Source: Nocardioides sp. TRM66260-LWL (GTDB lineage: Bacteria; Actinomycetota; Actinomycetes; Propionibacteriales; Nocardioidaceae). From it: a stretch of DNA of 64,000 bases. The translations under genes and the position numbers were made by a program. The DNA lies in assembly GCF_020075545.1 (NCBI RefSeq), contig NZ_JAIQZK010000010.1:1-64000 (forward strand), in the 5' to 3' direction. Under the pieces are notes generated by a model, which worked only from the letters and a program-made list of their open reading frames with translations, had not been told where the DNA came from and ran no database searches. Shown one piece after another: positions 16,635 through 28,992 of this stretch. Numbering within the stretch: the stretch's first letter is position 1; every line of letters starts with the position of its first letter.

Positions 16635-18589
16635 GACTCCTCGATCTCGCCGGTGGCGGTGTTGACGGCGACAGTCTTGCGGGTGGCCGACGCGGCCGCG
16701 ACGGCGTCCTTGATCGCGACCGCCGTGCGCTCGCCGATGCCCGGCACCTGGACGAGCTCCTCGACCGTGGCCTCGCGCAGCCGCTTGAGCGAGCCGAAGT
16801 GCTTGAGCAGCGTGCGCCGACGGACCTCGCCGAGGCCGGGCACGTCGTCGAGGGTGCTCTCGACCATGGTGCGGCTGCGCCGCGAGCGGTGGTGGTTGAT
16901 CGCGAAGCGGTGCGCCTCGTCACGGATGCGCTGGAGCAGGTACAGCCCCTCGGAGGTGCGGGGCAGGATGACCGGGTCGTCCTCGCCCGGCAGCCAGACC
17001 TCCTCGAGGCGCTTGGCCAGACCGCAGACCGGCACGTCGTCGATGCCCAGCTCGTCGAGGGCGCGCTGCGCGGCGGCCACCTGGGGCGGGCCGCCGTCGA
17101 CGACGACCAGCCCGGGGACGTAGGCGAACTTCCGGGGGCGGCCGGTCTCGGGGTCGACCAGCATGGGCCCGGAGTCGCCCTCGACGGTCGCGGACCGGGC
17201 CTGCTCGTCGAGCAGGCGACGGAAGCGGCGGGTGATGACCTCGTGCATGGAGGCGACGTCGTTCTGTCCGTCGACGCTCTTGATGACGAACCGCCGGTAC
17301 TCGCTCTTGCGGGACAGGCCGTCCTCGAAGACCACCATCGAGGCCACCACCTCGGTGCCCTGCAGGTTCGAGACGTCGTAGCACTCGATGCGCAGCGGGG
17401 CGTCGTCGAGCTCGAGGGCCTCCTGGATCTCCTCGAGCGCCTTGCTGCGGGTGGTGAGGTCGCTGGCGCGCTTGGTCTTGTGCAGCGCGAGCGACTGGGC
17501 GGCGTTCTGGGCGACGGTCTCCTGCAGCGTCCGCTTGTCGCCCCGCTGGGGGACGCGGATCTGCACGCGCGAGCCGCGCAGGTCGGAGAGCAGGCTCTCC
17601 AGCGTCGCGGCCTCGGGCGGCAGAGCCGGGACGAGGATCTCGCGCGGGATGGAGTCGGACTCGCTGGCGTAGAGCTGGAGCAGGAAGTGCTCGACCAGCT
17701 CGGCGGTCTCGCCCTCCTCGACGCGGTCGGCGACCCAGCCGCGCTGACCGCGGATGCGGCCGCCCCGCACGTAGAAGACCTGGACGGCGACCTCCAGGGG
17801 GTCCTCGGCCAGCGCCACGACGTCGGCGTCGGCGCCGTCGCCCAGGACCACCGCCTGCTTCTCGAGGGCCCGGTTCATCGCGCCGAGGTCGTCACGCAGC
17901 CGCGCCGCCTTCTCGAAGTCGAGCGCGTCGGAGGCGTCGTACATCTGCTGCTCGATGCGCCGCATGAACGGGCGGGTCTGACCGCCCATGAAGTCGCAGA
18001 AGTCGTCGACGATGCGTCGGTGCTCCTCGGCGTCGACCTTGCCGACGCAGGGCGCGGAGCACTTGTCGATGTATCCGAGCAGGCACGGGCGACCCACCTG
18101 CTGGGAGCGCTTGAAGACCCCGGCGCTGCACGAGCGCATCGGGAAGACCCGCAGCAGGATGTCGACGGTCTCGCGGATCGCCCAGGCGTGGCTGTACGGG
18201 CCGAAGTAGCGGGTGCCCTTGCGCTTGGCGCCCCGGCCCACCATCACCCGCGGGAACTCCTCGCCGGTGGTGACGGCGAGCCACGGGTAGGACTTGTCGT
18301 CGCGGTACTTGACGTTGAAGCGGGGGTCGAACTCCTTGATCCAGGAGTACTCGAGCTGGAGGGCCTCGACCTCGGTGTTGACGACCGTCCACTCCACGCT
18401 GGCCGCCGTGTGCACCATCGTCGCGGTGCGGGGATGCAGGTGCGCGACGTCCTGGAAGTACGACGACAGGCGTGGCCGCAGGCTCTTGGCCTTGCCGACG
18501 TAGATCACCCGGCCGCGGGCGTCCCGGAAGCGGTAGACCCCGGGCTGCGTGGGGATCGAGCCGGGCTCGGGGCGGTACGGGACGGACAC
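16631..18589 (-). CDS. uvrC: Excinuclease ABC subunit C
   Basis: The 652-residue nuclease makes both incisions in nucleotide excision repair. In order: GIY-YIG domain ([19 protein letters not shown], about 14-32), UvrB-binding UVR region (about 210-245), RNase-H-like endonuclease domain ([19 protein letters not shown] and later VVDGGPPQ), and C-terminal helix-hairpin-helix pairs ([23 protein letters not shown]). The frame is open further upstream; the GTG at 18589 gives the usual short lead before PGVYRF. It starts the uvrC-rapZ-yvcK-whiA operon. Confidence 0.96.
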   Translation of the reverse strand: MSVPYRPEPGSIPTQPGVYRFRDARGRVIYVGKAKSLRPRLSSYFQDVAHLHPRTATMVHTAASVEWTVVNTEVEALQLEYSWIKEFDPRFNVKYRDDKSYPWLAVTTGEEFPRVMVGRGAKRKGTRYFGPYSHAWAIRETVDILLRVFPMRSCSAGVFKRSQQVGRPCLLGYIDKCSAPCVGKVDAEEHRRIVDDFCDFMGGQTRPFMRRIEQQMYDASDALDFEKAARLRDDLGAMNRALEKQAVVLGDGADADVVALAEDPLEVAVQVFYVRGGRIRGQRGWVADRVEEGETAELVEHFLLQLYASESDSIPREILVPALPPEAATLESLLSDLRGSRVQIRVPQRGDKRTLQETVAQNAAQSLALHKTKRASDLTTRSKALEEIQEALELDDAPLRIECYDVSNLQGTEVVASMVVFEDGLSRKSEYRRFVIKSVDGQNDVASMHEVITRRFRRLLDEQARSATVEGDSGPMLVDPETGRPRKFAYVPGLVVVDGGPPQVAAAQRALDELGIDDVPVCGLAKRLEEVWLPGEDDPVILPRTSEGLYLLQRIRDEAHRFAINHHRSRRSRTMVESTLDDVPGLGEVRRRTLLKHFGSLKRLREATVEELVQVPGIGERTAVAIKDAVAAASATRKTVAVNTATGEIEES

Positions 18590-18683
18590 GTCCCCAACCC
18601 TACGAGCGGCCACCGACAGGCCCGGCACAAGGTCGGGCGCGGCATCCGGGTCGGCCGCCGGCCGTCCCAGGGTCAGGCCCGGG

Positions 18684-19154
18684 TCAGGCCAGGGTGACCT
18701 CCCCGCCGCTGACCTTGACCGGCTTCTCCGCGAGGGGCGCGCTGGCGGGGCCGGCGGTGACCGAGCCGTCGGCGATGGAGAACTCCGAGCCGTGGCAGCG
18801 GCAGACGATCTGACCGTCCTCGACCGCGGACACCGCGCAGCCGGCGTGGGTGCAGGTGGCGCTGAAGGCCTTGAACTCGCCCGCGGACGGCTGGGTGACG
18901 ACCACGCCCTGGTCGCCCAGGACCACGCCGCCGCCGACCGGGACGTCCTTGGTCGCGGTCAGCGGGCCGTCCGAGGCCGTCGCCCCCGTGCCGCCGGCCG
19001 ACGTCGAGGAGGAGCCCGACGTGCCGCACGCGGCGAGCAGCGGCGCCCCCGCGCCGAGCGCCACCAGCCCGCAGATCGCGCCGCGGCGGGTCGAGCCGCG
19101 CGTGCCGCACGGCTCCTCGGCCGAGGTGGTCGGGTCGGTGCTCGGTGCGCTCAT
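18684..19154 (-). CDS. TAT-exported Rieske [2Fe-2S] lipoprotein
   Basis: The 156-residue protein has a twin-arginine-type signal ([20 protein letters not shown]) ending in a lipobox (LAAC, about residues 41-44), then a low-complexity Ser/Thr/Gly linker and a compact Rieske domain with the cluster ligands CTHAGC and CRCHGS (about 109-130). It should be a membrane-anchored extracellular iron-sulfur protein exported already folded. The redox partner is not evident; neighbours are DNA-repair genes. It is not a QcrA, which has transmembrane helices and is about twice as long. Confidence 0.9.
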   Translation of the reverse strand: MSAPSTDPTTSAEEPCGTRGSTRRGAICGLVALGAGAPLLAACGTSGSSSTSAGGTGATASDGPLTATKDVPVGGGVVLGDQGVVVTQPSAGEFKAFSATCTHAGCAVSAVEDGQIVCRCHGSEFSIADGSVTAGPASAPLAEKPVKVSGGEVTLA

Positions 19155-19266
19155 GGGGTACCTCTCGGCCGGGTCCTGGCGGGCTCGGGTGGACGTCGTC
19201 GACGCTACCGTCGCCGCCGACCCCGCCCCACCGCCGCCGGGTGAGAGCTCCCTGTGAATCGTCCGC

Positions 19267-22380
<3,114 letters not shown>

Positions 22381-22414
22381 GGACTCGTCCTCGGGGTGGT
22401 GGGGTGGGGCAGGA

Positions 22415-22430
22415 TCGAACAGCTGTTCAT
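22415..22430. promoter_or_regulatory. LexA (SOS) box upstream of uvrA
   Basis: TCGAACAGCTGTTCAT contains the perfect inverted repeat GAAC-N4-GTTC and matches the Gram-positive/actinobacterial SOS consensus TCGAAC-N4-GTTCGA except for the last two bases. It lies 35 bp upstream of the uvrA ATG and directly abuts a minus-strand -10 candidate TAGGAT (22434-22429), an ideal place for LexA repression. Confidence 0.8.
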
Positions 22431-22493
22431 CCTACGGGCGGGACGCGCGTCAGCCTGTCACGGCCCTCCGACACTCACGTTACGGTGGCGCGC

Positions 22494-23168
22494 ATGAGCG
22501 CCTACACCGGAGACGTCGCCGTCGGCGGCGCCCCCGCCGTCCGCACCCTCGAGCACCTGACGATCACGAAGGTCGCCGTCGACGAGAAGATGGCCAACAA
22601 CTGCTACCTGCTGCGGTGCGCGGCGACCGGCGAGCAGCTGCTGGTCGACGCCGCGGACGCCTCGGCGACCCTGCTGCCGCTGATCGGCGACGCCGGCCTG
22701 ACCGCCGTGGTCACGACCCACCAGCACTGGGACCACCACCGAGCGCTCGCCGACGTCGTCGCCGCGACCGGCGCGGCGGTGATCAGCGGCGAGCCCGACG
22801 CGGCCGCGATCACCGAGCAGACCGGCGTGCCGGTGACCCGCACCGTGGGCGACGGCGACGTCGTCCGGGTCGGCGCCTGCGAGCTCGAGGTCACCGCGAT
22901 CGCCGGCCACACCCCCGGCTCCGTCGCCCTGACCTACCGCGACCCGTCCGGCCACCCGCACCTGTTCACCGGCGACACCCTCTTCCCGGGCGGGGTCGGT
23001 GCCACCTTCGGCGACGCGGACGCGTTCGCGCAGCTCATCGGCGACGTCGAGACCAAGATCTTCGGCACCCTGCCGGACGACACGTGGTTCTACCCCGGCC
23101 ACGGCGGCGACTCGACGCTGGGCGAGCAGCGGCCGCACCTGGCGGAGTGGCGCGAGCGCGGCTGGTGA
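22494..23168 (+). CDS. Metallo-beta-lactamase-fold hydrolase (glyoxalase II-like)
   Basis: The 224-residue protein has the full MBL metal site: THQHWDHH (H-x-H-x-D-H, about residues 76-83), GHTPGS, FTGDTLFPGG and the distal YPGHGGDS. The size and the motifs resemble hydroxyacylglutathione hydrolase-like thioesterases, but actinobacteria use mycothiol, so the substrate is not assigned. The ATG at 22494 was chosen over upstream starts: a TACGGT -10 candidate (22481-22486) lies 7 nt before it and there is no Shine-Dalgarno, suggesting a leaderless mRNA. It is divergent from uvrA, and the LexA box lies between them. Confidence 0.9.
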   Translation: MSAYTGDVAVGGAPAVRTLEHLTITKVAVDEKMANNCYLLRCAATGEQLLVDAADASATLLPLIGDAGLTAVVTTHQHWDHHRALADVVAATGAAVISGEPDAAAITEQTGVPVTRTVGDGDVVRVGACELEVTAIAGHTPGSVALTYRDPSGHPHLFTGDTLFPGGVGATFGDADAFAQLIGDVETKIFGTLPDDTWFYPGHGGDSTLGEQRPHLAEWRERGW

Positions 23169-23174
23169 CGCGCG

Positions 23175-23237
23175 ACCGCGGCGCGGGGCCGGTCACCGGA
23201 GTCAGGCAGGTCCGGGACGTCGGCTCCGCGCCGCGGT
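23175..23237. terminator. Possible bidirectional terminator (12-bp inverted repeat)
   Basis: ACCGCGGCGCGG (23175-23186) is perfectly complementary to CCGCGCCGCGGT (23226-23237). It lies between the convergent ends of the hydrolase gene and the following minus-strand gene. The loop is long (39 nt) and there is no T-run, so activity is uncertain. Confidence 0.35.
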
Positions 23238-23267
23238 GGCAGGGGGAGGGAGCGGTCGAGGGCGGCG

Positions 23268-23723
23268 TCAGCCGTGACGCAGCTCGGCGGCCCCGCCGCA
23301 GAGCTGCGGGCTGAGCCCGCGGACGCCGGCCAGCACGGCCAGCGAGTCGAGGTCGGGGCAGCGGCCGCGCATCAGCGCGCCGGCCAGCTCCGCGGTGGTG
23401 AGGCCGCCGACGACGGCGACCGCGAGGGCCCGGGCGCCGAAGCGCTCGACCCAGGACCAGAGGAAGGCCGGGGCGACGAGGCGACGCTCGGCCGCCTCGA
23501 GGACGAGGGCGACGTCGGCCTCCGGGAGGCCCTCCCGACGCAGCCGCTCGACGACGTCGGGCAGCCGGACCTCGCGCGGGTCGACCGCGGCTCGGGAGCG
23601 CTCGCGGCGGATCACGGCGGCGTGGCCGGCCGGCGGCCGCGCGGCCAGCAGCATCACGGCCACGACCACGGCCAGCGAGATCAGCATCGCGGTTGCCACG
23701 ACGATGGCGTCGTCGATGATCAT
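23268..23723 (-). CDS. Hypothetical membrane-anchored protein
   Basis: The 151-residue protein is not recognised. It has one N-terminal transmembrane helix (about residues 7-27, IVVATAMLISLAVVVAVMLL) followed by a charged region and an alpha-helical Leu/Ala/Arg-rich C-terminal part. A GGAGG Shine-Dalgarno lies 7 bases before the ATG at 23723. It stands alone, convergent with the hydrolase gene and separated from kshB by about 140 bp in which I see nothing else. No conserved catalytic motif is visible. Confidence 0.65.
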   Translation of the reverse strand: MIIDDAIVVATAMLISLAVVVAVMLLAARPPAGHAAVIRRERSRAAVDPREVRLPDVVERLRREGLPEADVALVLEAAERRLVAPAFLWSWVERFGARALAVAVVGGLTTAELAGALMRGRCPDLDSLAVLAGVRGLSPQLCGGAAELRHG

Positions 23724-23866
23724 TCGGTTCCCTCCCCAGGTTGCCTTCGAGGAGGACAACGCGACCGGCCCCGGGAGGCTACGGGTGTGCGCCGAACGAT
23801 CTCGTCCGGTCTGGACCACCGCTCGCCGGGCGGTCGGGGCGAACCGGCGCGACCCAGGCGCGACGC

Positions 23867-24934
23867 TCAGGAGTAGGTGGCCTCGACGTCCTCGCCCACC
23901 GAGACCGACTGGCAGGCCAGGCGGATGCCGTCGGCGCGGTCCTCGTCGTCGAGGACGTCGTCGTGCAGCATCCGCACCTCGCCGGCCAGCAGCCGCACCG
24001 CGCAGGCCGAGCACTCGCCCTCGCGGCACGAGAACGGCGCCTTGACGCCCTTCGACTCCAGGTGGTCGAGCATCGTGGTGCCCGGGGCCCAGTCGTCGAA
24101 GACGTGCTTCTCGCCGTCCAGCTCGACCGAGAGCGAGACCGGCTCGGTGACGACCGGGCCGGCGTCGGCGACCGGCGCGTCCTCGGCCGGCGCGGTCGCG
24201 AGCGCGATCTCGCCGAACGGGTTGCCGCCGAGGGAGACGAACTTCTCCTGGTGGCGTCGCTCGCGCGGGAAGCCGAGCTCCTTGAGCGCGCCGGTGACCA
24301 TCTTCATGAACGGCGCGGGGCCGCAGACGAACGCGTCGTGGCCGAGCCGGTCGGCGGCGAACGCCTCGATCTGGGCCGGCGTCGGCAGGCCCTGCACCGA
24401 CTCCAGCCAGTGGACGACCTGGAGCCGGGAGGGGTGCTCGGCCGCCAGCCGCGACAGCTCCTCGGCGAAGATCACCGACCGCTCGTCGCGGTTGGCGTAG
24501 AGGACGTCGATGCGGCCGGTGCCGTGGGCGAGCGCGGTGCGCAGGATGGACATGATCGGCGTGACGCCGCTGCCGCCCGCGAACAGCAGCAGGTCGGCGT
24601 CGAGCGACGCCGGGGTGAAGATGCCGCTCGGCGGCAGCACCCGCAACGTGTCGCCCGGCGTCAGTCGGTCGCACAGCCAGTTCGACGCGTAGCCCTGGGC
24701 GGTGCGCTTGACCGTGACCGTCAGCGGTCCGCCGTCGTGCGGGCTCGAGGACAGCGAGTAGCAGCGTGCGGCGACGCCCGTGAGGTCGCTCGGCACGGCG
24801 ACGGTCAGGAACTGGCCGGGCCGGTAGGCGAACGTCTGCTCCTCCCCCGCCGGCACGGCGAAGGAGATCGAGCGGGCGTCGGCGGTCTCCTCGACGACGT
24901 CGACGACGGTGAGCTCGAAGGACTGCGGGTCCAC
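23867..24934 (-). CDS. kshB: 3-ketosteroid 9-alpha-hydroxylase reductase component
   Basis: The 355-residue flavin/iron-sulfur reductase feeds NADH electrons to KshA. Domains in order: FAD-binding barrel with RCYSLSSSP (about 62-70), NAD-binding domain with GGSGVTPIMS and the CGPAPFM motif, and a C-terminal plant-type [2Fe-2S] ferredoxin with CREGECSAC and a distal Cys in LACQS. Ferredoxin at the C-terminus is the KshB/PaaE-like order. Identity as KshB rather than a general reductase rests on its place next to kshA. The GTG at 24934 gives the standard N-terminus; longer starts add a Pro/Ala-rich stretch. Confidence 0.88.
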   Translation of the reverse strand: MDPQSFELTVVDVVEETADARSISFAVPAGEEQTFAYRPGQFLTVAVPSDLTGVAARCYSLSSSPHDGGPLTVTVKRTAQGYASNWLCDRLTPGDTLRVLPPSGIFTPASLDADLLLFAGGSGVTPIMSILRTALAHGTGRIDVLYANRDERSVIFAEELSRLAAEHPSRLQVVHWLESVQGLPTPAQIEAFAADRLGHDAFVCGPAPFMKMVTGALKELGFPRERRHQEKFVSLGGNPFGEIALATAPAEDAPVADAGPVVTEPVSLSVELDGEKHVFDDWAPGTTMLDHLESKGVKAPFSCREGECSACAVRLLAGEVRMLHDDVLDDEDRADGIRLACQSVSVGEDVEATYS

Positions 24935-24977
24935 GGGTGCGGTGTCTCCTCGGTTCGGGGGCGGCGCGGCCGACGGC

Positions 24978-25280
24978 TCAGTAGCCGTCCTCGGCGCCGA
25001 GCGGGATGTCGCCGCGGCGGGCGGCGGCGTCGATGCTGGCGGCCAGGCGCTCACAAGCCTGATGCACGCCGCGGCCGCGGGCGCGCTCGTCCCGCCGGCT
25101 GAGCACAGGGCACGCGGCGGTGGCCTCGGCGCTCCACTGCACCGACGTGTGGTGCTCGGAGTTCTTCTTCACCCCGACCCTCGCCAGGCAGTCGAGGCAG
25201 GCGACCTCGACGAGCCGGGCCGCGGTGTAGAGCCGCTGGTCCTCGGCGGTCTCCGGGCTGGTCGGGACGAACGAGGCCAT
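24978..25280 (-). CDS. Small cysteine-containing protein translationally coupled to kshA
   Basis: The 100-residue protein is not recognised. Its ATG overlaps the kshA stop by one base (ATGA), so it is made from the same transcript, between kshA and kshB. Visible features are three clustered cysteines (ACLDC at about 27-31 and ACPV at about 57-60), a KKNSEHH basic/His stretch and a helical C-terminal half. Candidate roles are assembly or electron-transfer help for the Ksh system, but this is only inference from position. Confidence 0.75.
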   Translation of the reverse strand: MASFVPTSPETAEDQRLYTAARLVEVACLDCLARVGVKKNSEHHTSVQWSAEATAACPVLSRRDERARGRGVHQACERLAASIDAAARRGDIPLGAEDGY

Positions 25281-26479
25281 CAGGCGTCGACGGCCGCCGG
25301 GGCGGCCTCCTCCTGCGCGGCGGCCTCCTGCTCGGCCCGCTCCTGCTCGGCCCGCCGGGCGAGGTTCTCGGCGACCTCGACCTGCCAGAACTCGTTGGCC
25401 TTCGTGGTGTCGACCTCGAACTCGAAGCGGGCCGTCATCTCCGGGCTGACGTCGGCGACGTCGACGTAGAACTGCTCGTACCAGCGGCGCAGCTGGTAGA
25501 CCGGCCCGTCCTCCTCGCAGAGCAGCGGGTTCTGCACGGGGATCTTGTTCTTCCAGATGTGCACGTCCTGCAGGAATCCGCCGCCGAACATCTGGGCGTA
25601 CTTGCGCGCGATGTACTGCGCGGTGCGGTCGTCGAGCCCCTCGGGCTTCTTGACGGTGATGCCGTACTGGAGGGTGAAGGAGTCGGGCCCGGTGGGCAGG
25701 TGGCAGTTGATCAGGACGACCTCGGTCTGGAAGCCCTTGTACTCCACGTCGAGCCAGTTGATCATGTACGACGGCCCGTAGTACGTGGCCTCCGAGCGCA
25801 GGAAGAGGTCGGCGTCGGAGTAGCCCTCGGTCTTGTCGGGGCGCCCCTTGGACTCCATGTACTGGGTGGCCGTGTGGCCCTCGAAGACGTTGCGGAAGCT
25901 CGTCGGGAACGAGAAGTGCACGTAGTAGAAGTGCGCCATGTCGACGACGTTGTCGATCAGCTCGCGGCAGTGGGAGCCCTCGATCGGCTCGACCGCCCAG
26001 ATCCAATCGGTGTAGGCGTCGGTGCCGACGCCGGGCAGCTCCGGGGGCAGCAGGTCGTGGTCGGCCGCGCTGTTCTCGGCGTCGTGCCAGATGAGCAGCT
26101 GGCCGTTGCGGACGACCGTCTCGTAGCGCTGCGTGCGGGCGCGCAGCGGGACGCGTCGGGCGTACGGGATGGTCTTGCAGCGGCCGTCGCCGCCCCAGCG
26201 CCAGTCGTGGAACGGACACGCGATCTCGTCGCCCTTGACCGAGCCCTGGGTGAGGTCGCCACCCATGTGGCGGCAGTAGCCGTCCAGGACGTTCAGCCGG
26301 CCCTCGGAGTCCGACCAGACGACCAGCTTGGTGCCGAAGGCCTCGATGCCGTGCGGCTTCCCGTCGGCGAAGGTCGAGGCCAGGCCGAGGCAGTGCCAGC
26401 CGCGGGCGAACCGCTGGGGCTCCAGGCCCCGGTCGAGCATCCGCACCGCACCTGGGGTGGTGCCGCCGCCGTGGTTCAT
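25280..26479 (-). CDS. kshA: 3-ketosteroid 9-alpha-hydroxylase oxygenase component
   Basis: The 399-residue Rieske non-heme-iron oxygenase hydroxylates C9 of 3-ketosteroids, which leads to opening of ring B. The Rieske ligands are CRH and CPFH in YCRHMGGD...IACPFHDWRWGG (about 68-93). The mononuclear iron site contains ELIDNVVDMAHFYYVH (the D-x2-H-x4-H type facial triad). The ending is a Glu/Ala-rich tail of about 30 residues. A GGAGG Shine-Dalgarno precedes the ATG at 26479. It is divergent from fadE26, with a KstR-like box between them, and is followed by the small coupled ORF and kshB. Confidence 0.95.
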   Translation of the reverse strand: MNHGGGTTPGAVRMLDRGLEPQRFARGWHCLGLASTFADGKPHGIEAFGTKLVVWSDSEGRLNVLDGYCRHMGGDLTQGSVKGDEIACPFHDWRWGGDGRCKTIPYARRVPLRARTQRYETVVRNGQLLIWHDAENSAADHDLLPPELPGVGTDAYTDWIWAVEPIEGSHCRELIDNVVDMAHFYYVHFSFPTSFRNVFEGHTATQYMESKGRPDKTEGYSDADLFLRSEATYYGPSYMINWLDVEYKGFQTEVVLINCHLPTGPDSFTLQYGITVKKPEGLDDRTAQYIARKYAQMFGGGFLQDVHIWKNKIPVQNPLLCEEDGPVYQLRRWYEQFYVDVADVSPEMTARFEFEVDTTKANEFWQVEVAENLARRAEQERAEQEAAAQEEAAPAAVDA

Positions 26480-26508
26480 CGCGTCCTCCGCTTCCTGTGG
26501 ACCAAAAC

Positions 26509-26522
26509 GAGAACAGGTTATA
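26509..26522. promoter_or_regulatory. KstR-like operator between kshA and fadE26
   Basis: GAGAACAGGTTATA matches TNNAACNNGTTNNA (the KstR site of mycobacteria) at every fixed base except the first. It overlaps a plus-strand -10 candidate TATAGT (26519-26524). Placed to control the divergent kshA and fadE26 promoters. Confidence 0.65.
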
Positions 26523-26615
26523 GTTTTGCGACGTGTGGCGCCAGCCACACGCCCCAGCATCCCAGAGCCGCGCCGTCCCGGCGGCGGCTCGCCGGCCGCA
26601 CGAACGGAGCCGTCC

Positions 26616-27803
26616 ATGCACCTGGAGCTCGAGCCCGAGCAGGTACGCCTGCGCGAGGAGCTGCGCGAGTACTTCGCCGACCTGGTCACCCCCGAGGTCC
26701 GCGCGGGCCTCTCCTCGGCCACCGGCGAGTTCGGCGACGCCGGCGTCTACAAGGACGTCATCCGTCGCCTCGGCACGGACGGCTGGCTCGGCATCGGCTG
26801 GCCGAAGGAGTACGGCGGCCAGGCGCGCTCGATGGTCGACCAGCTGATCTTCACCGACGCCGCCGCCGTGGCCGGCGTGCCGGTGCCGTACCTGACGCTC
26901 AACACCGTCGGGCCGACGATCATGCACTACGGCACGCAGGAGCAGAAGGACTACTTCCTCCCCCGCATCCTGGCCGGCGACCTGCACTTCTCCATCGGCT
27001 ACTCCGAGCCCGGCTCCGGCACCGACCTCGCCTCGCTGCAGACCCGCGCGGTGCGCGAGGGCGACGAGTGGGTGATCAACGGCCAGAAGATGTGGACCTC
27101 GCTGATCCAGTACGCCGACTGGATCTGGCTGGCCTGCCGCACCGACGCCGACCTGCCCCGGCACAAGGGCCTCTCGATGATCCTCGTGCCGGCCGACGCC
27201 GAGGGCTTCTCCTACACGCCCGTGCACACGGTGGCGGGGGTGCACACCAGCGCCACCTACTACCAGGACGTGCGGGTGCCGGTGACCAACCTGGTCGGCG
27301 AGCTCAACCGCGGGTGGCCGCTGATCACCGACCAGCTCAACAAGGAGCGCGTGGCGCTGACCTCGGCCGCGCCGCTGCAGCAGTCCCTGCGCCTGGTGCG
27401 CGAGTGGGCGCAGCAGACCAAGAACCCCGACGGCCAGCGGGTGATCGACGCCGAGTGGGTGCAGATCGCGCTCGGCCGGGCGCACGCCCGCATCGACATG
27501 CTCACCCAGCTGAACTGGAAGCTCACCTCCGACGCCGACCTCGGCATCGCGCTCTCCCCCGCCGAGGCGTCGGCGACCAAGATCTACGGCTCCGAGCTCG
27601 CGATCGAGGTGTATCGCTCGCTGATGGAGGTCGTCGGCCCGCACGCCGGGCTCACCGGCGACTCCGAGGGCGCGGTGCTCGCCGGGCGCCTCGAGCGCTA
27701 CCACCGCTCGTCGCTCGTCATGACCTTCGGCGCCGGCACCAACGAGATCCAGCGCGACATCATCGGCTACGTCGGCCTCGGCCTGCCGGCCGCGTCCCGC
27801 TGA
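26616..27803 (+). CDS. fadE26: Steroid side-chain acyl-CoA dehydrogenase subunit (ChsE4/FadE26-type)
   Basis: The 395-residue flavoprotein is collinear with mycobacterial FadE26 (ChsE4), as I recall that sequence: DGWLGIGWPKEYGGQ, MHYGTQEQKDYFLPRIL, IGYSEPGSGTDLASL, KMWTSLIQYADWIWLA, FGAGTNEIQRDIIG. FadE26 pairs with FadE27 to dehydrogenate the long side-chain steroid-CoA in the first beta-oxidation round. The ATG at 26616 has ACGGAG upstream. The 5' leader would be about 85 nt. fadE27 follows after 39 bp. Confidence 0.92.
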   Translation: MHLELEPEQVRLREELREYFADLVTPEVRAGLSSATGEFGDAGVYKDVIRRLGTDGWLGIGWPKEYGGQARSMVDQLIFTDAAAVAGVPVPYLTLNTVGPTIMHYGTQEQKDYFLPRILAGDLHFSIGYSEPGSGTDLASLQTRAVREGDEWVINGQKMWTSLIQYADWIWLACRTDADLPRHKGLSMILVPADAEGFSYTPVHTVAGVHTSATYYQDVRVPVTNLVGELNRGWPLITDQLNKERVALTSAAPLQQSLRLVREWAQQTKNPDGQRVIDAEWVQIALGRAHARIDMLTQLNWKLTSDADLGIALSPAEASATKIYGSELAIEVYRSLMEVVGPHAGLTGDSEGAVLAGRLERYHRSSLVMTFGAGTNEIQRDIIGYVGLGLPAASR

Positions 27804-27842
27804 CGCCGAGCCGCACCCGAGCCCCCTCCCAGGACGGATCCC

Positions 27843-28955
27843 ATGGACTTCACCTTCACCCCCGAGCAGGACGACGCCGCGGCCCTCGCCGCGCGGATCC
27901 TCGCCGACGCCACGACCACCGACCGGCTCAAGGCGGTCGAGGCCGCCGGCGATCGCCTCGACCGCGACCTGTGGCGAGCCCTCGGCGAGGCCGGCCTGCT
28001 CTCCCTGCAGCTCCCCGAGGAGCACGGCGGCGCCGGGCTCGGCCTGATCGAGCTCGCCCGGGTGCTCGTCGAGGCCGGACGCCGCGTCGCGCCCGTGCCG
28101 CTCGCCGTGCACGGGGCGGCGTCGCTGCTGCTGGCCGAGGCGGGGACGCCGGAGCAGCAGGCCGCCTGGCTGCCCGCCGCCGCATCCGGCGAGGCCGTGC
28201 TGACCGCCGCCGTGGCCGAGGAGCGCAGCCATCTGCCGGCGCGTCCCGTCACGGTCGCCCGGGTCGCGGGCGAGGGCCACGCCCTGCACGGCGCCAAGGC
28301 GCTGGTGCGCGCCGGCGCCACGGCCTCCGCGGCGCTGGTCACCGCCACCGTCGAGGGCACCGAGGGCGGCGTCGGCGTGTTCCTCCTCGACCTCGGCGCA
28401 GACGGCGTGGAGCGCACGCCGCAGCGCACCAGCGACGGCGACGTCGTCGTCCGGCTCGACCTCACCGGCGCCCCCGCGACGCTGGTCGGCGCCGCCGACG
28501 GCGTCGCCGCCACCCGGCTGGGCCAGCTGCTGACCCTCACCACGGCCGCCGAGCTGCTCGGCGTCACCGAGGGGGCGCTCGCGCTGACCGCCGGCTACGC
28601 GCGCACCCGCGAGCAGTTCGGTCGTCCGATCGGCACCTTCCAGGCGGTCTCGCAGCGCCTCGCCGACGGCTACATCGACGTGCTCGGGCAGCGGCTGACG
28701 CTGTGGAGCGCCGTGTGGCGGCTCACCGAGGGCCTCCCCGCGGAGGTGGAGGTCGCCACCGCCAAGCTGTGGGCCGCGGACGCCGCCCACCGGCTGGCGC
28801 ACACCACCGTGCACGTGCACGGGGGCGTCGGCATCGACCTCGACGGCGAGGCGCACCGGTACTTCACCGCGGCCAAGCGCTTCGAGTTCGCCTGGGGCTC
28901 GGCCACCGAGCAGGCGCTCGCCATCGGCCGCGTGCTGGCCGCCGAGCCGGCCTGA
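27843..28955 (+). CDS. fadE27: Steroid side-chain acyl-CoA dehydrogenase subunit (ChsE5/FadE27-type)
   Basis: The 370-residue protein is the partner of FadE26 in the alpha2-beta2 ChsE4-ChsE5 enzyme. It keeps the acyl-CoA dehydrogenase C-terminal domain (GYARTREQFGRPIGTFQAVSQRLADGYID and HVHGGVGID) but the middle domain is shortened and poorly conserved, as in the mycobacterial partner subunits. A strong hairpin at 28993-29028 ends the unit. Confidence 0.9.
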   Translation: MDFTFTPEQDDAAALAARILADATTTDRLKAVEAAGDRLDRDLWRALGEAGLLSLQLPEEHGGAGLGLIELARVLVEAGRRVAPVPLAVHGAASLLLAEAGTPEQQAAWLPAAASGEAVLTAAVAEERSHLPARPVTVARVAGEGHALHGAKALVRAGATASAALVTATVEGTEGGVGVFLLDLGADGVERTPQRTSDGDVVVRLDLTGAPATLVGAADGVAATRLGQLLTLTTAAELLGVTEGALALTAGYARTREQFGRPIGTFQAVSQRLADGYIDVLGQRLTLWSAVWRLTEGLPAEVEVATAKLWAADAAHRLAHTTVHVHGGVGIDLDGEAHRYFTAAKRFEFAWGSATEQALAIGRVLAAEPA

Positions 28956-28992
28956 CCGCCCGCCGGTCGGCCCGGCCGGCCCACCCTGTCGC

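Noticed and set aside
26533..26847. A GTG 8 nt after the TATAGT -10 that could be a leaderless start near fadE26
   Set aside because: It is in a different frame from fadE26 and gives an Arg/Ser-rich product overlapping fadE26; the ATG at 26616 with a Shine-Dalgarno is better.
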